Assembly: GCA_019075865.1 (NCBI GenBank)
Contig: JAGXAN010000003.1
Location: 352,109-416,108 of the forward strand
DNA: 64,000 nt
Reading direction: 5' to 3'
From: Hyphomicrobiales bacterium
GTDB taxonomy: Bacteria; Pseudomonadota; Alphaproteobacteria; Rhizobiales; Beijerinckiaceae
Shown here: positions 27,156 to 37,068 of the stretch, piece by piece
Layout of the letters: each line of letters starts with the position of its first letter
Position numbering within the stretch: the stretch's first letter is position 1
The notes under the pieces: model-generated
The model's database searches: none
What the model saw: only the letters and a program-made list of their open reading frames with translations
Told to the model about the DNA's origin: nothing
Position numbers and translations under genes: made by a program

Positions 27156-28207
27156 GCGCGGGCCGCGGCGAAGACAAAAATCTCGCCGCAGGCGGACCGG
27201 CCCGACATATTCCCGTGCTTCGCGCCGCCGCACTTGCGGCTTTGGAACTGGCCCCCGGCCAGCTTTATGTAGATGGCACCTTTGGGGCCGGCGGCTATAC
27301 CAGTGAAATGTTGAAAGCCGGCGCGCGGGTCATTGCCTTTGATCGCGATCCGTCGGCGATTGCCGCAGGCGCACCGCTCGTGCAACAGGCGGGCGGGCGA
27401 TTGCGGCTGGTGGAGGCGCGGTTTGGTGCGATGGTCACCCAATTGGCGGCGCTGGATCTGGGCCCCGGCAGCCTCGACGGCGTGGTGCTGGATATTGGTG
27501 TGTCGTCGATGCAGATCGACCAGGCCGAACGCGGTTTCTCCTTCCGGCAGGAAGGCCCCCTCGACATGCGCATGAGCGCGTCCGGGCGCTCGGCCTTTGA
27601 TATTGTGCAGGAGGCTTCGGTGGAAGAACTCGCCGATATTTTCTTTTATTATGGGGAGGAGCGGGCCTCGCGCCGCATTGCGCGGGCGATTGTGCATGAC
27701 CGCGAAGCGCAACCCTTCACAACCACGCGTCAGCTCGCTGAAATGATTGCGCGGGTATGTCCGGGCAAACCGCATGAAATCCATCCGGCGACGCGGGCGT
27801 TTCAGGCGCTACGAATTGCAGTGAACGACGAGCTTGGTGAGTTGGTATCCGCGCTGGAGGGCGCGGAATTACTGTTGAAACCGGGTGGAAGATTGGCTGT
27901 GGTGACATTTCATTCGCTGGAAGACCGGATCGTGAAAATGTTTTTTGCCGGGCGTTCGGGGCGCGGGGAGGCGGTTTCGCGCCTGTTGCCGGGCGAGCCG
28001 GCACGCGCGCAAAGCACTTTTACCCAGCCGTCGCGGCAAGCGGTTTTGCCAACGCAGACTGAAATGCTGGAAAACCCGAGGGCGCGTTCCGCCAAATTGC
28101 GGTTTGGCATTCGTAATGAGGCGCCGGCGCGCCCCACTGACCCTAAACTTACGGCGCTGGGGCGATTGCCCACAGTGGCCGGGCCAACTCGTGCAAAGGG
28201 GCGCTGA
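27152..28207 (+). CDS. rsmH: 16S rRNA (cytosine(1402)-N(4))-methyltransferase
   Basis: Methylates N4 of C1402 in the ribosomal decoding centre (also named mraW). The ATG at 27152 overlaps the mraZ stop and gives 351 residues; the same frame is open further upstream through mraZ, but that is an overlapping frame, not protein. Seen: HIPVLRAAALAAL, SAM-binding VDGTFGAGGYTSEML, IAFDRDPSAI, VVLDIGVSSMQIDQAERGFSF, GPLDMRM, and ATRAFQALRIAVNDELGEL followed by GGRLAVVTFHSLEDRIVKMFF. All family motifs are present. Confidence 0.97.
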   Translation: MSAGRGEDKNLAAGGPARHIPVLRAAALAALELAPGQLYVDGTFGAGGYTSEMLKAGARVIAFDRDPSAIAAGAPLVQQAGGRLRLVEARFGAMVTQLAALDLGPGSLDGVVLDIGVSSMQIDQAERGFSFRQEGPLDMRMSASGRSAFDIVQEASVEELADIFFYYGEERASRRIARAIVHDREAQPFTTTRQLAEMIARVCPGKPHEIHPATRAFQALRIAVNDELGELVSALEGAELLLKPGGRLAVVTFHSLEDRIVKMFFAGRSGRGEAVSRLLPGEPARAQSTFTQPSRQAVLPTQTEMLENPRARSAKLRFGIRNEAPARPTDPKLTALGRLPTVAGPTRAKGR

Positions 28208-28684
28208 ATGATCCGCTTGTTCAACATTCTGGCGGTAGCGGCGCTTCTTGGTTGCGCGGCTTATGCCTATAACATCTCCTACCAGACGATTTATTACGCC
28301 GAGCAGCAGGCCAAGGCCAAGCAGGATATTGCCAAAGAGACCGATGAAATCTCGTTCCTGAAAGCGGAATGGGCGCATCTGGTGCGTCCGCAGCGGGTGG
28401 CTGAGCTTGCCGACAAGAATCTCTCGCTGCAACCGCTCGCCCTGAACCAGATCGTTCCATTGCAGTCTTTGCCGGTCAAAATGCCCAATGTGGATATGAT
28501 CGGCCACAAACTCGATGATCTGGGTCTGGCCCAACCCACCGCGACCCCCCATTCCAGCGCTTTGGTCGCCACCACGACACCCAAGGCTGCGCCGACATCC
28601 GCGCACCGGGCCGTGATGAGCCAGAATACCCGTCCCACCTCTATCCGCGCGCTATTGCAGCCACAGAGGGAGAAAAAGCATTGA
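28208..28684 (+). CDS. ftsL: Cell division protein FtsL
   Basis: A single-pass divisome protein. One membrane helix (LFNILAVAALLGCAAYAYNISY) is followed by a coiled-coil-like periplasmic segment (YAEQQAKAKQDIAKETDEIS) and the moderately conserved FLKAEWAHLVRPQRVAELADKN-type end. At 158 residues it is longer than many FtsL, with a Thr/Ala/Pro-rich tail of about 60 residues. Its ATG directly follows the rsmH stop and its end overlaps the ftsI start. The call rests on position and topology, since FtsL sequences diverge. Confidence 0.85.
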   Translation: MIRLFNILAVAALLGCAAYAYNISYQTIYYAEQQAKAKQDIAKETDEISFLKAEWAHLVRPQRVAELADKNLSLQPLALNQIVPLQSLPVKMPNVDMIGHKLDDLGLAQPTATPHSSALVATTTPKAAPTSAHRAVMSQNTRPTSIRALLQPQREKKH

Positions 28685-30477
28685 CCGACATGTTTGACGC
28701 CCCCCCCGCCGACCCGCAAGATTCGCTGCCGCCGCCCCAGAAGCCGCGCGCGAGCCGCCTCATTGAACGGATGTTCTCGACCAAGTTGAAGCACAGCGAC
28801 CGGCGCATCGCGCTGGTGGGTGTGGCATTTACCGGGGTGTTCCTGCTGATTGGGGGTCGTCTCGTCGAACTTGGCTTCAAGGGTGGCTTGCCAATTGGCG
28901 TGAAAAGCGAAGCCGCGCAGACGGTTTCTGCCGAGCGTCCGGATATTCTGGACCGTCATGGAAAGGTGCTGGCTACGGATGTTAAGACCGTTTCGGTGTT
29001 TGCTGAACCGCGCAACATCATCGACAAGGACGCGGCGGTGGAAGAACTCACCGCCATTTTGCCCGATGTCGACCCAACCAAATTGCGCAAAAGGCTTGGC
29101 CAGCGCCGTGGCTTTGTATGGGTCAAGCGCACGATTACGCCCAAGCAGCGCGAGCAGATTTTCCAGCTCGGTTTGCCGGGCATTGGCTTTTTGCCGGATT
29201 TCAAACGCTATTATCCCAATGGGCCGCTGGCCGCGCATGTGATTGGCTTCACCAACGAGGACAATCTTGGCATTGCCGGCATGGAGAAATATATCGACGG
29301 ACAGGGCCTGATGGCTTTGCACGGCGCGGGCTTTGTGGTGCACCACAATGATCTGAAGCCGGTGAAACTGTCGATTGACCTTGATGTGACGCAGGTCGTG
29401 CGTGACGAACTCCTCAAGGGTATCGAGAAATTCAAGGCCAAATCGGCGGCTGCGGCCATCATGGACGTGCGCACGGGCGAGGTGATTGCTCTGGAATCCT
29501 TGCCCGATTTTGATCCAAATGAGCCATCTGGTGCACTTTCACCCGATAAGCTGAACCGGATGACGGCCGGCGTTTATGAAATGGGTTCGACTTTCAAATC
29601 GATCTCGATTGCCATGGCGATCCAGGAGAACAAGGTCAATCTGCGCTCCACTGTCGACGCGCGCCACAGCTTGCATTTTGGCAAGTTCACCATCCACGAT
29701 TACCACGCCACGCATCGCATGCTGACGGTGCCTGAAGTGTTTGTGCACTCGTCCAACATCGGCACGGCACAGATGGTGATGAAGGTCGGGGTGGACGGCC
29801 ATCAGGCGTTTTTGAAGGAAATGGGCCAGTTAACCCGCATGCGCACGGAATTGCCCGAAAGCGCTGCCCCATTGGTGCCCCATCCGTGGAGTCTATTGAA
29901 CACCGTGACCATTGCGTTTGGACAGGGGCTGAATGTTGCGCCCTTGCAGGCAATGATGGCGGTTTCGGCTCTGGTCAATGGCGGCAACATGATGACACCG
30001 ACCTTTTTGATGCGCTCGGAGAAGGATGCGCTCGCTGGTTCGAAGCGCGTGGTTCGCCCGGACGTGTCCGAGGCGATCGATTATCTGATGCGCATCAACG
30101 CCGAAATCGGTTCGGCCCGCAAGGCCAATGTCCCCGGCTATTTCATTGGCGGCAAGACCGGCACGGCGGACAAGATCATTCACGGCCGTTACGACCACAA
30201 CAAGGTATTCACTACCTTTACCGCGGTTGCGCCAGCCAATGACCCCAAATATCTGTTCATGGCGATCATGGATGAACCGCAAGGCTTGCCATCTACCTTT
30301 GGGTATCATACGGCAGCCTGGAACGTGGGCGAGATAACCGCCAAGATCATCAATCGCGCCGGACCCATGCTTGGGCTGGAGCCGCAGATTGACCTGCCCA
30401 AAGAACCATTCCCATTGCTGGCGAAGCTTGGCTTTGGATTTGCCAATATTCCCCAAACCGGAGGCCCGGTCGATTGA
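28681..30477 (+). CDS. ftsI: Peptidoglycan D,D-transpeptidase FtsI (PBP3)
   Basis: Septal transpeptidase that crosslinks new peptidoglycan with FtsW. Start taken as the TTG at 28681, eight bases after GGGAG and overlapping the ftsL stop; an ATG at 28690 is the alternative. The 598 residues hold a cytoplasmic tail, one helix (IALVGVAFTGVFLLIGG), a pedestal domain, and the transpeptidase domain with the active-site S303 in GSTFKS, the SSN motif in VHSSNIGTAQ, and KTGT at about K492 (GGKTGTADK). These are all three penicillin-binding motifs. Confidence 0.97.
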   Translation: MTDMFDAPPADPQDSLPPPQKPRASRLIERMFSTKLKHSDRRIALVGVAFTGVFLLIGGRLVELGFKGGLPIGVKSEAAQTVSAERPDILDRHGKVLATDVKTVSVFAEPRNIIDKDAAVEELTAILPDVDPTKLRKRLGQRRGFVWVKRTITPKQREQIFQLGLPGIGFLPDFKRYYPNGPLAAHVIGFTNEDNLGIAGMEKYIDGQGLMALHGAGFVVHHNDLKPVKLSIDLDVTQVVRDELLKGIEKFKAKSAAAAIMDVRTGEVIALESLPDFDPNEPSGALSPDKLNRMTAGVYEMGSTFKSISIAMAIQENKVNLRSTVDARHSLHFGKFTIHDYHATHRMLTVPEVFVHSSNIGTAQMVMKVGVDGHQAFLKEMGQLTRMRTELPESAAPLVPHPWSLLNTVTIAFGQGLNVAPLQAMMAVSALVNGGNMMTPTFLMRSEKDALAGSKRVVRPDVSEAIDYLMRINAEIGSARKANVPGYFIGGKTGTADKIIHGRYDHNKVFTTFTAVAPANDPKYLFMAIMDEPQGLPSTFGYHTAAWNVGEITAKIINRAGPMLGLEPQIDLPKEPFPLLAKLGFGFANIPQTGGPVD

Positions 30478-31925
30478 AACGACTTCAGGACTTATTTGCA
30501 GATTTGAAAATGGACGCAGCCACAGCTGAGCGGCCGGTGCGCGGGCTTGCCAGCGATAGCCGCAAGGTGCAGGCGGGTTTTGTATTTTTTGCCGTGCCCG
30601 GCTCCCATGCGGATGGCAGTGCCTTTGTGGGGGATGCCTGCGCCAAAGGGGCCGTGGTCATCGTGTGCAGCGAGGCACCCAAAGATTTGCCGCCCGAGGT
30701 GGTGTGCCTGGTGGTGGAGGATGTGCGTGCGGCTTTGACCCAAGCGGCGGCGGCTTTCTATGCGGCGCAGCCGCAAACCATTGTCGCCATAACCGGAACC
30801 AGCGGCAAAACCTCGATCGCCGAATTCGTGCGCCAAATCTGGGCGTCTGTCGGCCATAATGCCGCATCGCTTGGGACATTGGGCGTCATTTCGGCCAAGG
30901 GTGCGCATTATGGTTCGTTGACGACGCCGGACCCGATTGGTCTGCATCAGACCTTGGCGCAACTGGCCGGGGAGGGGGTAACCCATCTGGCGATGGAGGC
31001 CTCTTCGCATGGGCTGGACCAGAGGCGCCTCGATGGCGTGAAGCTGGCTGCGGGCGCGTTTTCCAACCTGTCGCGCGATCATCTTGATTATCACGCGACG
31101 CCGGAAGCCTATCTGGCCGCCAAATTGCGTCTGGTGCGGCATTTGCTGCAACCGGGCCAACCTTTGGTGATCGACGCCGATGCGACCGTTGCCGGTGAGG
31201 TGGCTGCCGCGGCGAAGGCGCGTGGACTGGCCCTGTTCAGCATTGGCAAGGCCGGCAACGACATTCGTGTGATTTCCGCGACCCCGGAAGGCTTCAAAAC
31301 CCGGCTCAGGCTTGAATACAAGGGTGCGGAGCATGTGGTTCTCCTGCCGCTTGCCGGAATGTTTCAGGTCGCCAACGCCTTGGTGGCGGCGGGGCTGTGC
31401 ATGGCCACCGGAACGGATGCAGCAAGCGCATTTGCGGCCATGGCGCGGCTCAAGGGTGCGCCGGGACGGCTTGAATATGTGGGCACACGCGAGCGTGGCC
31501 AGATATTTGTCGACTATGCTCACAAGCCGGATGCGCTGGCCAAAGTGCTGCAGGCGCTGCGGCCATTCGTGCGCAAATCGCTGATCGTGGTATTTGGCTG
31601 CGGCGGCGACCGCGATGCCGGAAAACGTCCGATCATGGGTGAAATCGCCAGCCAATATGCCGATGTAGTGATCGTCACCGACGATAATCCGCGTTCGGAA
31701 GTGCCTGCTGCCATCCGCCGCGAAATTCTCGCCAAAGCGCCACATGCGGTGGAAATTGCCGATCGCGAAGCCGCCATTCGCGCCGGCATCAAAATGCTGA
31801 GCGAAGATGACCTGTTGCTGATCGCTGGCAAAGGTCACGAAAGCGGGCAGATCGTCGGCACGCAAGTGTTGCCATTTTCCGACCACGAGGTGGTGCTGCG
31901 GGTTTTGAAGGAAATGCAGAAATGA
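30474..31925 (+). CDS. murE: UDP-MurNAc-L-Ala-D-Glu--2,6-diaminopimelate ligase
   Basis: Adds the third residue of the stem peptide. Begins at a TTG (30474) overlapping the ftsI stop, with GGAGG nine bases upstream; 483 residues. Seen: the N-terminal SDSRKVQAGFVFFA, the ATP-binding loop TGTSGKTSIAEF, the UDP-MurNAc region TTPDPIGLHQTLA, MEASSHGLDQRRL, and VDYAHKPDALAKVL. The motif DNPRSE marks specificity for meso-diaminopimelate, as expected for a Gram-negative wall. Ends in an ATGA overlap with murF. Confidence 0.97.
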   Translation: MKRLQDLFADLKMDAATAERPVRGLASDSRKVQAGFVFFAVPGSHADGSAFVGDACAKGAVVIVCSEAPKDLPPEVVCLVVEDVRAALTQAAAAFYAAQPQTIVAITGTSGKTSIAEFVRQIWASVGHNAASLGTLGVISAKGAHYGSLTTPDPIGLHQTLAQLAGEGVTHLAMEASSHGLDQRRLDGVKLAAGAFSNLSRDHLDYHATPEAYLAAKLRLVRHLLQPGQPLVIDADATVAGEVAAAAKARGLALFSIGKAGNDIRVISATPEGFKTRLRLEYKGAEHVVLLPLAGMFQVANALVAAGLCMATGTDAASAFAAMARLKGAPGRLEYVGTRERGQIFVDYAHKPDALAKVLQALRPFVRKSLIVVFGCGGDRDAGKRPIMGEIASQYADVVIVTDDNPRSEVPAAIRREILAKAPHAVEIADREAAIRAGIKMLSEDDLLLIAGKGHESGQIVGTQVLPFSDHEVVLRVLKEMQK

Positions 31926-33370
31926 CAGGGCAGCCCGCAATCAAACACGGCTTGTGGACTGGTCTCGGTTTGGTCGGGCCATTGCAAGCCCGGGTCAGTG
32001 GCAATATGCCTGACAGCATCGGCGATATTTCCATCGATACGCGCACGCTGAAACCCGGCGACCTGTTCTTTGCGATCCTGGGCGAAAATACGGATGGCCA
32101 CGATTATGTGGCCAAGGCGCTGGCTGCCGGTGCCGGGGCGGCGGTGATCGATGAAGCCCATGCGGACGCGCTGACCGGCACGGGCCCGCTATATGTGGTG
32201 CGTGAGGTATTGCCTGCGCTCGAGCGGCTTGGCCAAGCTGCGCGCGCTCGCAGCACGGCGCGAATTGCGGCGGTGACCGGATCGGTGGGAAAAACATCGA
32301 CCAAAGATGCGCTGGCACTCACGCTGGCAACGCAGGGGGCGACCCATGCCTCCAAGGCCTCCTACAATAACCACTGGGGCGTGCCGCTGACGCTGGCAAA
32401 AATGCCCGAAAGCGCGCGATATGGCGTGTTTGAAATTGGCATGAACCATGCGGGTGAAATCACCCCCCTGGTCGCCATGGTGAAACCGCATGTGGCCATT
32501 GTCACCACGGTGGCACCCGTGCATCTCGAATATTTCGGCTCGGTGGATGCGATTGCGCGGGCCAAGGGCGAGATTTTCTCGGGTCTGGTCAAAGGCGGCG
32601 CGGCCATCATCAATCGCGACGTGCCGCAATTTGCGATTTTGCAAGAAATGGCGAAGGCCTCGCCAGCCGGGCACATCATCAGTTTTGGCCGCGACAGTTC
32701 GGCAGATGCGCATTTGCTCAGCGTCGAAATCTTTCCCGAAGGCACCTATGTCGAGGCTTCCGTGCTCGGCAAATCGATCAAATACCGGCTGGGTGCGCCG
32801 GGCCAGCATTTTGCTGAAAACTCTCTGGCCATTCTGCTTGCGGCCCGCCTGATGGGGCTGGAACTGGAATTGGCGGCCAAGGCGCTGGAGGGCTTTCATG
32901 CGCCCAAGGGGCGCGGATCGCAAACCCGGTTGCCGATTGGCGAAGGGCATATGACATTGCTCGACGAGAGCTATAATGCCAATCCCGCGTCGATGCGTTC
33001 GGCGCTGGCGGTGCTGGGGGCGCTGCCACCCGGCGAAGGTGGCCGCAGGGTTGCCATTTTGGGTGACATGCTGGAACTGGGTGACGAGGCGGGCCCTTTG
33101 CATGCCGAACTCGCCCGCACCATTGAAATTGAAAAAATCGATCAAGTGCTTTGCGCCGGGCCGAACATGAAGTTCTTGTTCGAGGCATTGCCAAAGTCGC
33201 GGCGGGCGGGCTGGTTTGAAAACGCCGAAGCTCTCGCCCCGCGTGTCGCGGAGGCCTTGCAGGTGGGTGACGTGGTTATGATAAAGGGTTCCAACAGCAG
33301 CCGAATGGGTCTCATCGTTCAATCGCTTATGCACCAATTTGCCAATTCAGCCGGTACCGGCGCGGCCTGA
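31922..33370 (+). CDS. murF: UDP-MurNAc-tripeptide--D-alanyl-D-alanine ligase
   Basis: Adds D-Ala-D-Ala, finishing the soluble UDP-MurNAc-pentapeptide. 482 residues with SIDTRTLKPGDLFFAILGENTDGHDYV at the start, ATP loop TGSVGKTSTKDAL, NNHWGVPLTLAKMP, FEIGMNHAGEI, and LLDESYNANPASMRSALAVL. These match MurF and not MurE. D-Ala-D-Ala comes from the Ddl encoded later in this cluster. Starts in the murE stop. Confidence 0.97.
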   Translation: MTGQPAIKHGLWTGLGLVGPLQARVSGNMPDSIGDISIDTRTLKPGDLFFAILGENTDGHDYVAKALAAGAGAAVIDEAHADALTGTGPLYVVREVLPALERLGQAARARSTARIAAVTGSVGKTSTKDALALTLATQGATHASKASYNNHWGVPLTLAKMPESARYGVFEIGMNHAGEITPLVAMVKPHVAIVTTVAPVHLEYFGSVDAIARAKGEIFSGLVKGGAAIINRDVPQFAILQEMAKASPAGHIISFGRDSSADAHLLSVEIFPEGTYVEASVLGKSIKYRLGAPGQHFAENSLAILLAARLMGLELELAAKALEGFHAPKGRGSQTRLPIGEGHMTLLDESYNANPASMRSALAVLGALPPGEGGRRVAILGDMLELGDEAGPLHAELARTIEIEKIDQVLCAGPNMKFLFEALPKSRRAGWFENAEALAPRVAEALQVGDVVMIKGSNSSRMGLIVQSLMHQFANSAGTGAA

Positions 33371-33379
33371 GGAAATTTC

Positions 33380-34534
33380 ATGCTCACCTTTTTGACCGAT
33401 TTGGCCTATCTTTATTCTCCGTTTCACCTGTTTCGGTACATTACGTTTCGGGCGGGCGGCGCGACGGCCACGGCCCTGTTTCTGGTGATGTTTTTTGGGC
33501 CACGCAGCATTGCGGCGCTGCGTCTGCGGCAGGGCAAGGGGCAACCCATTCGCACCGACGGGCCGCAATCGCATCTCCTGACCAAAAAGGGCACGCCGAC
33601 CATGGGCGGGCTGATGATCCTGGGCGGACTTGTGGTCTCGACCCTGCTATGGGCCAACCCGCGCAGTCCGTTCGTGTGGATCGTGCTGCTGGTGACCCTC
33701 GGATTTGGCGCGATCGGGTTTTACGACGATTATCTCAAGGTAACCAAGCAGTCCCACAAGGGCTTTTCAGGCCGCTTGCGCCTGACCTGCGAGGCGGGCA
33801 TTGCCATGCTGGCCTGCTACAGCATGATGTGCGCGGATCTGTGGCCGGTGGGCGGGGTGAGCGGTATTGGCGGGCTGTTTCAGGCGCTGATCGCCCCTTT
33901 CACCACGGTTACCCATCAGGCGGCGTGGCTGGCAGTGCCATTTGACAAGCATTTCGTCGCGGATCTGGGCATTGGCTTTTTGGCTTTTGGCGGCTTGGTG
34001 ATTGTCGCCGCCGGCAATGCCGTCAATCTGACCGACGGGCTTGATGGCCTGGCCATCGTGCCGGTGATGATCGCCGCCGGAACTTTTGGCCTGATCGCCT
34101 ATTTTGTCGGCAATATCAATATATCAACCTATCTGGGCGTCAATTATGTCAGTGGCACCGGCGAATTGATTGTGGTGGCCGGGGCGCTGGTGGGTGCCGG
34201 GCTTGGCTTCCTGTGGTTTAACGCACCGCCGGCCCAGATTTTCATGGGTGATACCGGTTCGCTGGCGCTGGGCGGCTTGATCGGCACCATTGCGGTCGCG
34301 ATCAAGCATGAAATCGTGCTGGTCGTGGTTGGCGGGCTGTTTGTGGTGGAAGCGATTTCGGTGATCCTGCAGGTCGGCTATTTCAAAATGACCGGCAAGC
34401 GCATTTTTCTGATGGCGCCGATCCATCATCATTTCGAGCATCGCGGCTGGTCGGAAAGCCAGATCGTGGTGCGGTTCTGGATCATATCCTTTGTGCTGGC
34501 AATGATGGGCCTTTCGACCCTGAAGGTGCGGTGA
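33380..34534 (+). CDS. mraY: Phospho-N-acetylmuramoyl-pentapeptide transferase
   Basis: Moves phospho-MurNAc-pentapeptide onto undecaprenyl phosphate, making lipid I at the inner membrane. 384 residues, about ten helices. Seen: [17 protein letters not shown] (cytoplasmic loop), the metal-binding [51 protein letters not shown], and the HHH motif region [14 protein letters not shown]. Complete. Confidence 0.98.
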   Translation: MLTFLTDLAYLYSPFHLFRYITFRAGGATATALFLVMFFGPRSIAALRLRQGKGQPIRTDGPQSHLLTKKGTPTMGGLMILGGLVVSTLLWANPRSPFVWIVLLVTLGFGAIGFYDDYLKVTKQSHKGFSGRLRLTCEAGIAMLACYSMMCADLWPVGGVSGIGGLFQALIAPFTTVTHQAAWLAVPFDKHFVADLGIGFLAFGGLVIVAAGNAVNLTDGLDGLAIVPVMIAAGTFGLIAYFVGNINISTYLGVNYVSGTGELIVVAGALVGAGLGFLWFNAPPAQIFMGDTGSLALGGLIGTIAVAIKHEIVLVVVGGLFVVEAISVILQVGYFKMTGKRIFLMAPIHHHFEHRGWSESQIVVRFWIISFVLAMMGLSTLKVR

Positions 34535-34536
34535 CC

Positions 34537-35910
34537 ATGACCCCGATTACCTGCTTTGCCGGGAAAAATGTGGCGCTGTTTGGCCTTGGCGGTTCGGGGC
34601 TGGTGAGCGCGCGCGCACTGGTTGCAGGTGGCGCAAAGGTCACTGCCTGGGACGATGGTGCGCCCGCCCGCGACAAGGCGGCAGCGCAGGCCATCCCGCT
34701 GCAGGATCTGCATGAGGCCGACTGGCATGGTTTTGACGCGCTGGTGCTGACGCCGGGCGTGCCGCTCACCCATCCCGAACCGCACTGGGCGGCCAAGGCG
34801 GCGAAGGCGGCTGGCGTTGAAGTGATTGGCGATATTGAATTATTCTGTCGTGAACGGGCGGCAACCGCCCCCCATGCGCCCTTTATTGCCATTACCGGCA
34901 CCAACGGCAAATCCACCACCACGGCGCTGATCGCGCATTTGTTGCGGGTGGTGGGGCGGGATGTAGCCATGGGCGGCAATATCGGCACGGCCATTCTTGA
35001 TTTGCCAAAGCCTGAATCTGGCCGGGTTCACGTGGTGGAATGCTCGTCCTTCCAGATTGATTTGGCCCCGTCGCTGAACCCGTCCATTGGCATATTGCTG
35101 AACCTGACGCCCGATCACCTGGATCGGCATGGCACGATGCAAGACTACGCTGACATCAAGGCCAGGTTGGTGCGGGCTGCCGATCTGGCCTTTGTCGGGG
35201 TGGATGACGCCTATTGCGCCGCCATTGCCGCGCGACCTGGCAAGGGCGAAATGGTCAAGGTTTCGGTGCGCGAAAAGCTGGAAAGCGGCATATATGCCGA
35301 TGGCGCGACCCTGTGGGCGGCCGTTGAGGGAAAGCGGGAGCGCCTTGGCGATCTATCTGGCATAGCCTCGCTGCGCGGGCGTCACAACGCCCAGAATGCG
35401 GCTTTCGCGGTTGCTGCGGTGCAAGCGCTCGGGGTTTCGCTGACGGATATTCAGCGCGGCTTGCAAAGCTTCCCCGGGTTGGCGCATCGCATGGAATGGC
35501 TGGGTGTGCGCGGCAAGGTGCTGTTCATCAATGATTCCAAGGCCACCAACGCTGATTCCACCGAAAAGGCGCTGCTGACTTATTCCGATATTTACTGGAT
35601 TGTTGGCGGCAAGGCCAAAGAGGGTGGGCTTGCGTCGCTGGAGCCGTTGTTCTCGAAGGTCAGCAAAGCTTTTCTGATCGGTGCTTCCAGCGCTGAATTT
35701 GCCCGCGAGCTTGACGGCAAACTGGCTTATGAATCATGCGGCACGCTGGAGGTCGCCACGCAAAAGGCGGCGCAGGCAGCGGCGCAATCAACGGGCGCGC
35801 AACCGGTGGTGCTGTTGTCACCAGCCTGCGCCAGTTACGACCAATTTCCAAATTTTGAAGTGCGCGGCGAGCGTTTTCGCTCCTTGTGCCAAGCCATCAT
35901 CAACCCTTAG
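34537..35910 (+). CDS. murD: UDP-N-acetylmuramoylalanine--D-glutamate ligase
   Basis: Adds D-glutamate to UDP-MurNAc-L-Ala. The ATG at 34537 is preferred because GAAGG lies at good distance; a GTG at 34531 overlapping the mraY stop is possible. 457 residues: [33 protein letters not shown] loop [48 protein letters not shown], and [17 protein letters not shown]. Complete Mur-ligase fold. Confidence 0.97.
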   Translation: MTPITCFAGKNVALFGLGGSGLVSARALVAGGAKVTAWDDGAPARDKAAAQAIPLQDLHEADWHGFDALVLTPGVPLTHPEPHWAAKAAKAAGVEVIGDIELFCRERAATAPHAPFIAITGTNGKSTTTALIAHLLRVVGRDVAMGGNIGTAILDLPKPESGRVHVVECSSFQIDLAPSLNPSIGILLNLTPDHLDRHGTMQDYADIKARLVRAADLAFVGVDDAYCAAIAARPGKGEMVKVSVREKLESGIYADGATLWAAVEGKRERLGDLSGIASLRGRHNAQNAAFAVAAVQALGVSLTDIQRGLQSFPGLAHRMEWLGVRGKVLFINDSKATNADSTEKALLTYSDIYWIVGGKAKEGGLASLEPLFSKVSKAFLIGASSAEFARELDGKLAYESCGTLEVATQKAAQAAAQSTGAQPVVLLSPACASYDQFPNFEVRGERFRSLCQAIINP

Positions 35911-35919
35911 GAGGCAGAC

Positions 35920-37068
35920 ATGGTATCTCGCGCCGAGCAATCGCAATTTGCCAATTGGTGGTGGACGGTGGATCGCTGGCTGATCGGCTCGCTGATCATG
36001 CTGATGCTGATCGGGCTGATCTTGACGATGGGTGCCAGCCCGCCGGTGGCCGAGCGTATCGGGCTGCCAACCTTTTATTTCGTGCATCGCCAGGCCATGT
36101 ATCTGGTGCCGGCCATTGCCATCATGCTGGGCGTGTCGAGCCTGTCACCGCGCATGGTGCGGCGCTCGGCGCTGGCCGGCTATATTGCCATGATCGTGCT
36201 GATATTGCTGGCGTTGAAGTTCGGGCACGAGATCAAGGGCGCGCGGCGCTGGATATTTGGCATACAGCCTTCGGAATTTCTCAAACCCTGCTTCGTGGTT
36301 CTTGCCGCCTGGGCGTTTTCGGAAGGGGCGAAGGCCAACCGGTTGCCGGGAAACTATATTGCGATCCTGCTGCTGCCGCTGACGGCGATTCCATTATTGC
36401 TGCAACCTGACTTTGGCCAGACCATGCTGATTTCTATCGTCTGGGCGTCGCTGTTTTTCATGGCCGGCGTGCATATGATATGGATTTTGGGTATTGGCGG
36501 CATTGGCAGCCTTGGCGTGATTGCGGCCTATAAATTATCGCCGCATGTGCACGAGCGCATCATCAGCTTTCTGCATCCCCAATCCAGCCACCTGGGCACC
36601 AATGCGTTTCAGGTGGAAACCGCGCTGGACAGCTTTTATTCCGGCGGTTGGCTTGGTCGCGGGCCGGGCGGTGGCGTAATCAAGCGCATTTTGCCCGACA
36701 GCCACACCGATTTCATTTTCGCGGTGACGGGGGAGGAATTTGGCATTCTGGCAGCTATGGCGCTGGCCGCCATTTTCGGCTTTATCGTGCTGCGCGGCCT
36801 TTTGCGGGCGTCCAAGGATGAAGACCCGTTCTGCCGGTTTGCTGCGGCGGGTCTGGTTGTGCTGTTTGGGTTGCAAAGCTGCATCAACATGGCCGTGAAC
36901 CTTGATTTGATGCCAGCCAAGGGCATGACGCTGCCGTTTATCTCCTATGGCGGTTCGTCGCTGATGGCGCTGGCCCTTGGCACCGGCTTTCTGATTGCAG
37001 TCACGCGGCGACGCCCGCGTTCGGAGGTGCTGGTGAGCGCGTCCTATGAACCGTCGATGGCCGCATGA
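35920..37068 (+). CDS. ftsW: Peptidoglycan glycosyltransferase FtsW (SEDS family)
   Basis: Septal glycan polymerase that works with FtsI. 382 residues with about ten helices. Seen: the SEDS patterns KGARRWIFGIQPSEFLKP, the large periplasmic loop with SSHLGTNAFQVETALDSFYSGG-type repeats, GRGPGGGVIKRILPDSHTDFIFAVTGEE with the essential Asp, and MPAKGMTLPFISYGGSS. Ends in an ATGA overlap with murG. Confidence 0.97.
   Translation: MVSRAEQSQFANWWWTVDRWLIGSLIMLMLIGLILTMGASPPVAERIGLPTFYFVHRQAMYLVPAIAIMLGVSSLSPRMVRRSALAGYIAMIVLILLALKFGHEIKGARRWIFGIQPSEFLKPCFVVLAAWAFSEGAKANRLPGNYIAILLLPLTAIPLLLQPDFGQTMLISIVWASLFFMAGVHMIWILGIGGIGSLGVIAAYKLSPHVHERIISFLHPQSSHLGTNAFQVETALDSFYSGGWLGRGPGGGVIKRILPDSHTDFIFAVTGEEFGILAAMALAAIFGFIVLRGLLRASKDEDPFCRFAAAGLVVLFGLQSCINMAVNLDLMPAKGMTLPFISYGGSSLMALALGTGFLIAVTRRRPRSEVLVSASYEPSMAA

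Noticed and set aside
30492..31940. 482-codon minus-strand frame across murE
   Set aside because: Antisense shadow of a complete MurE; composition typical of such shadows.
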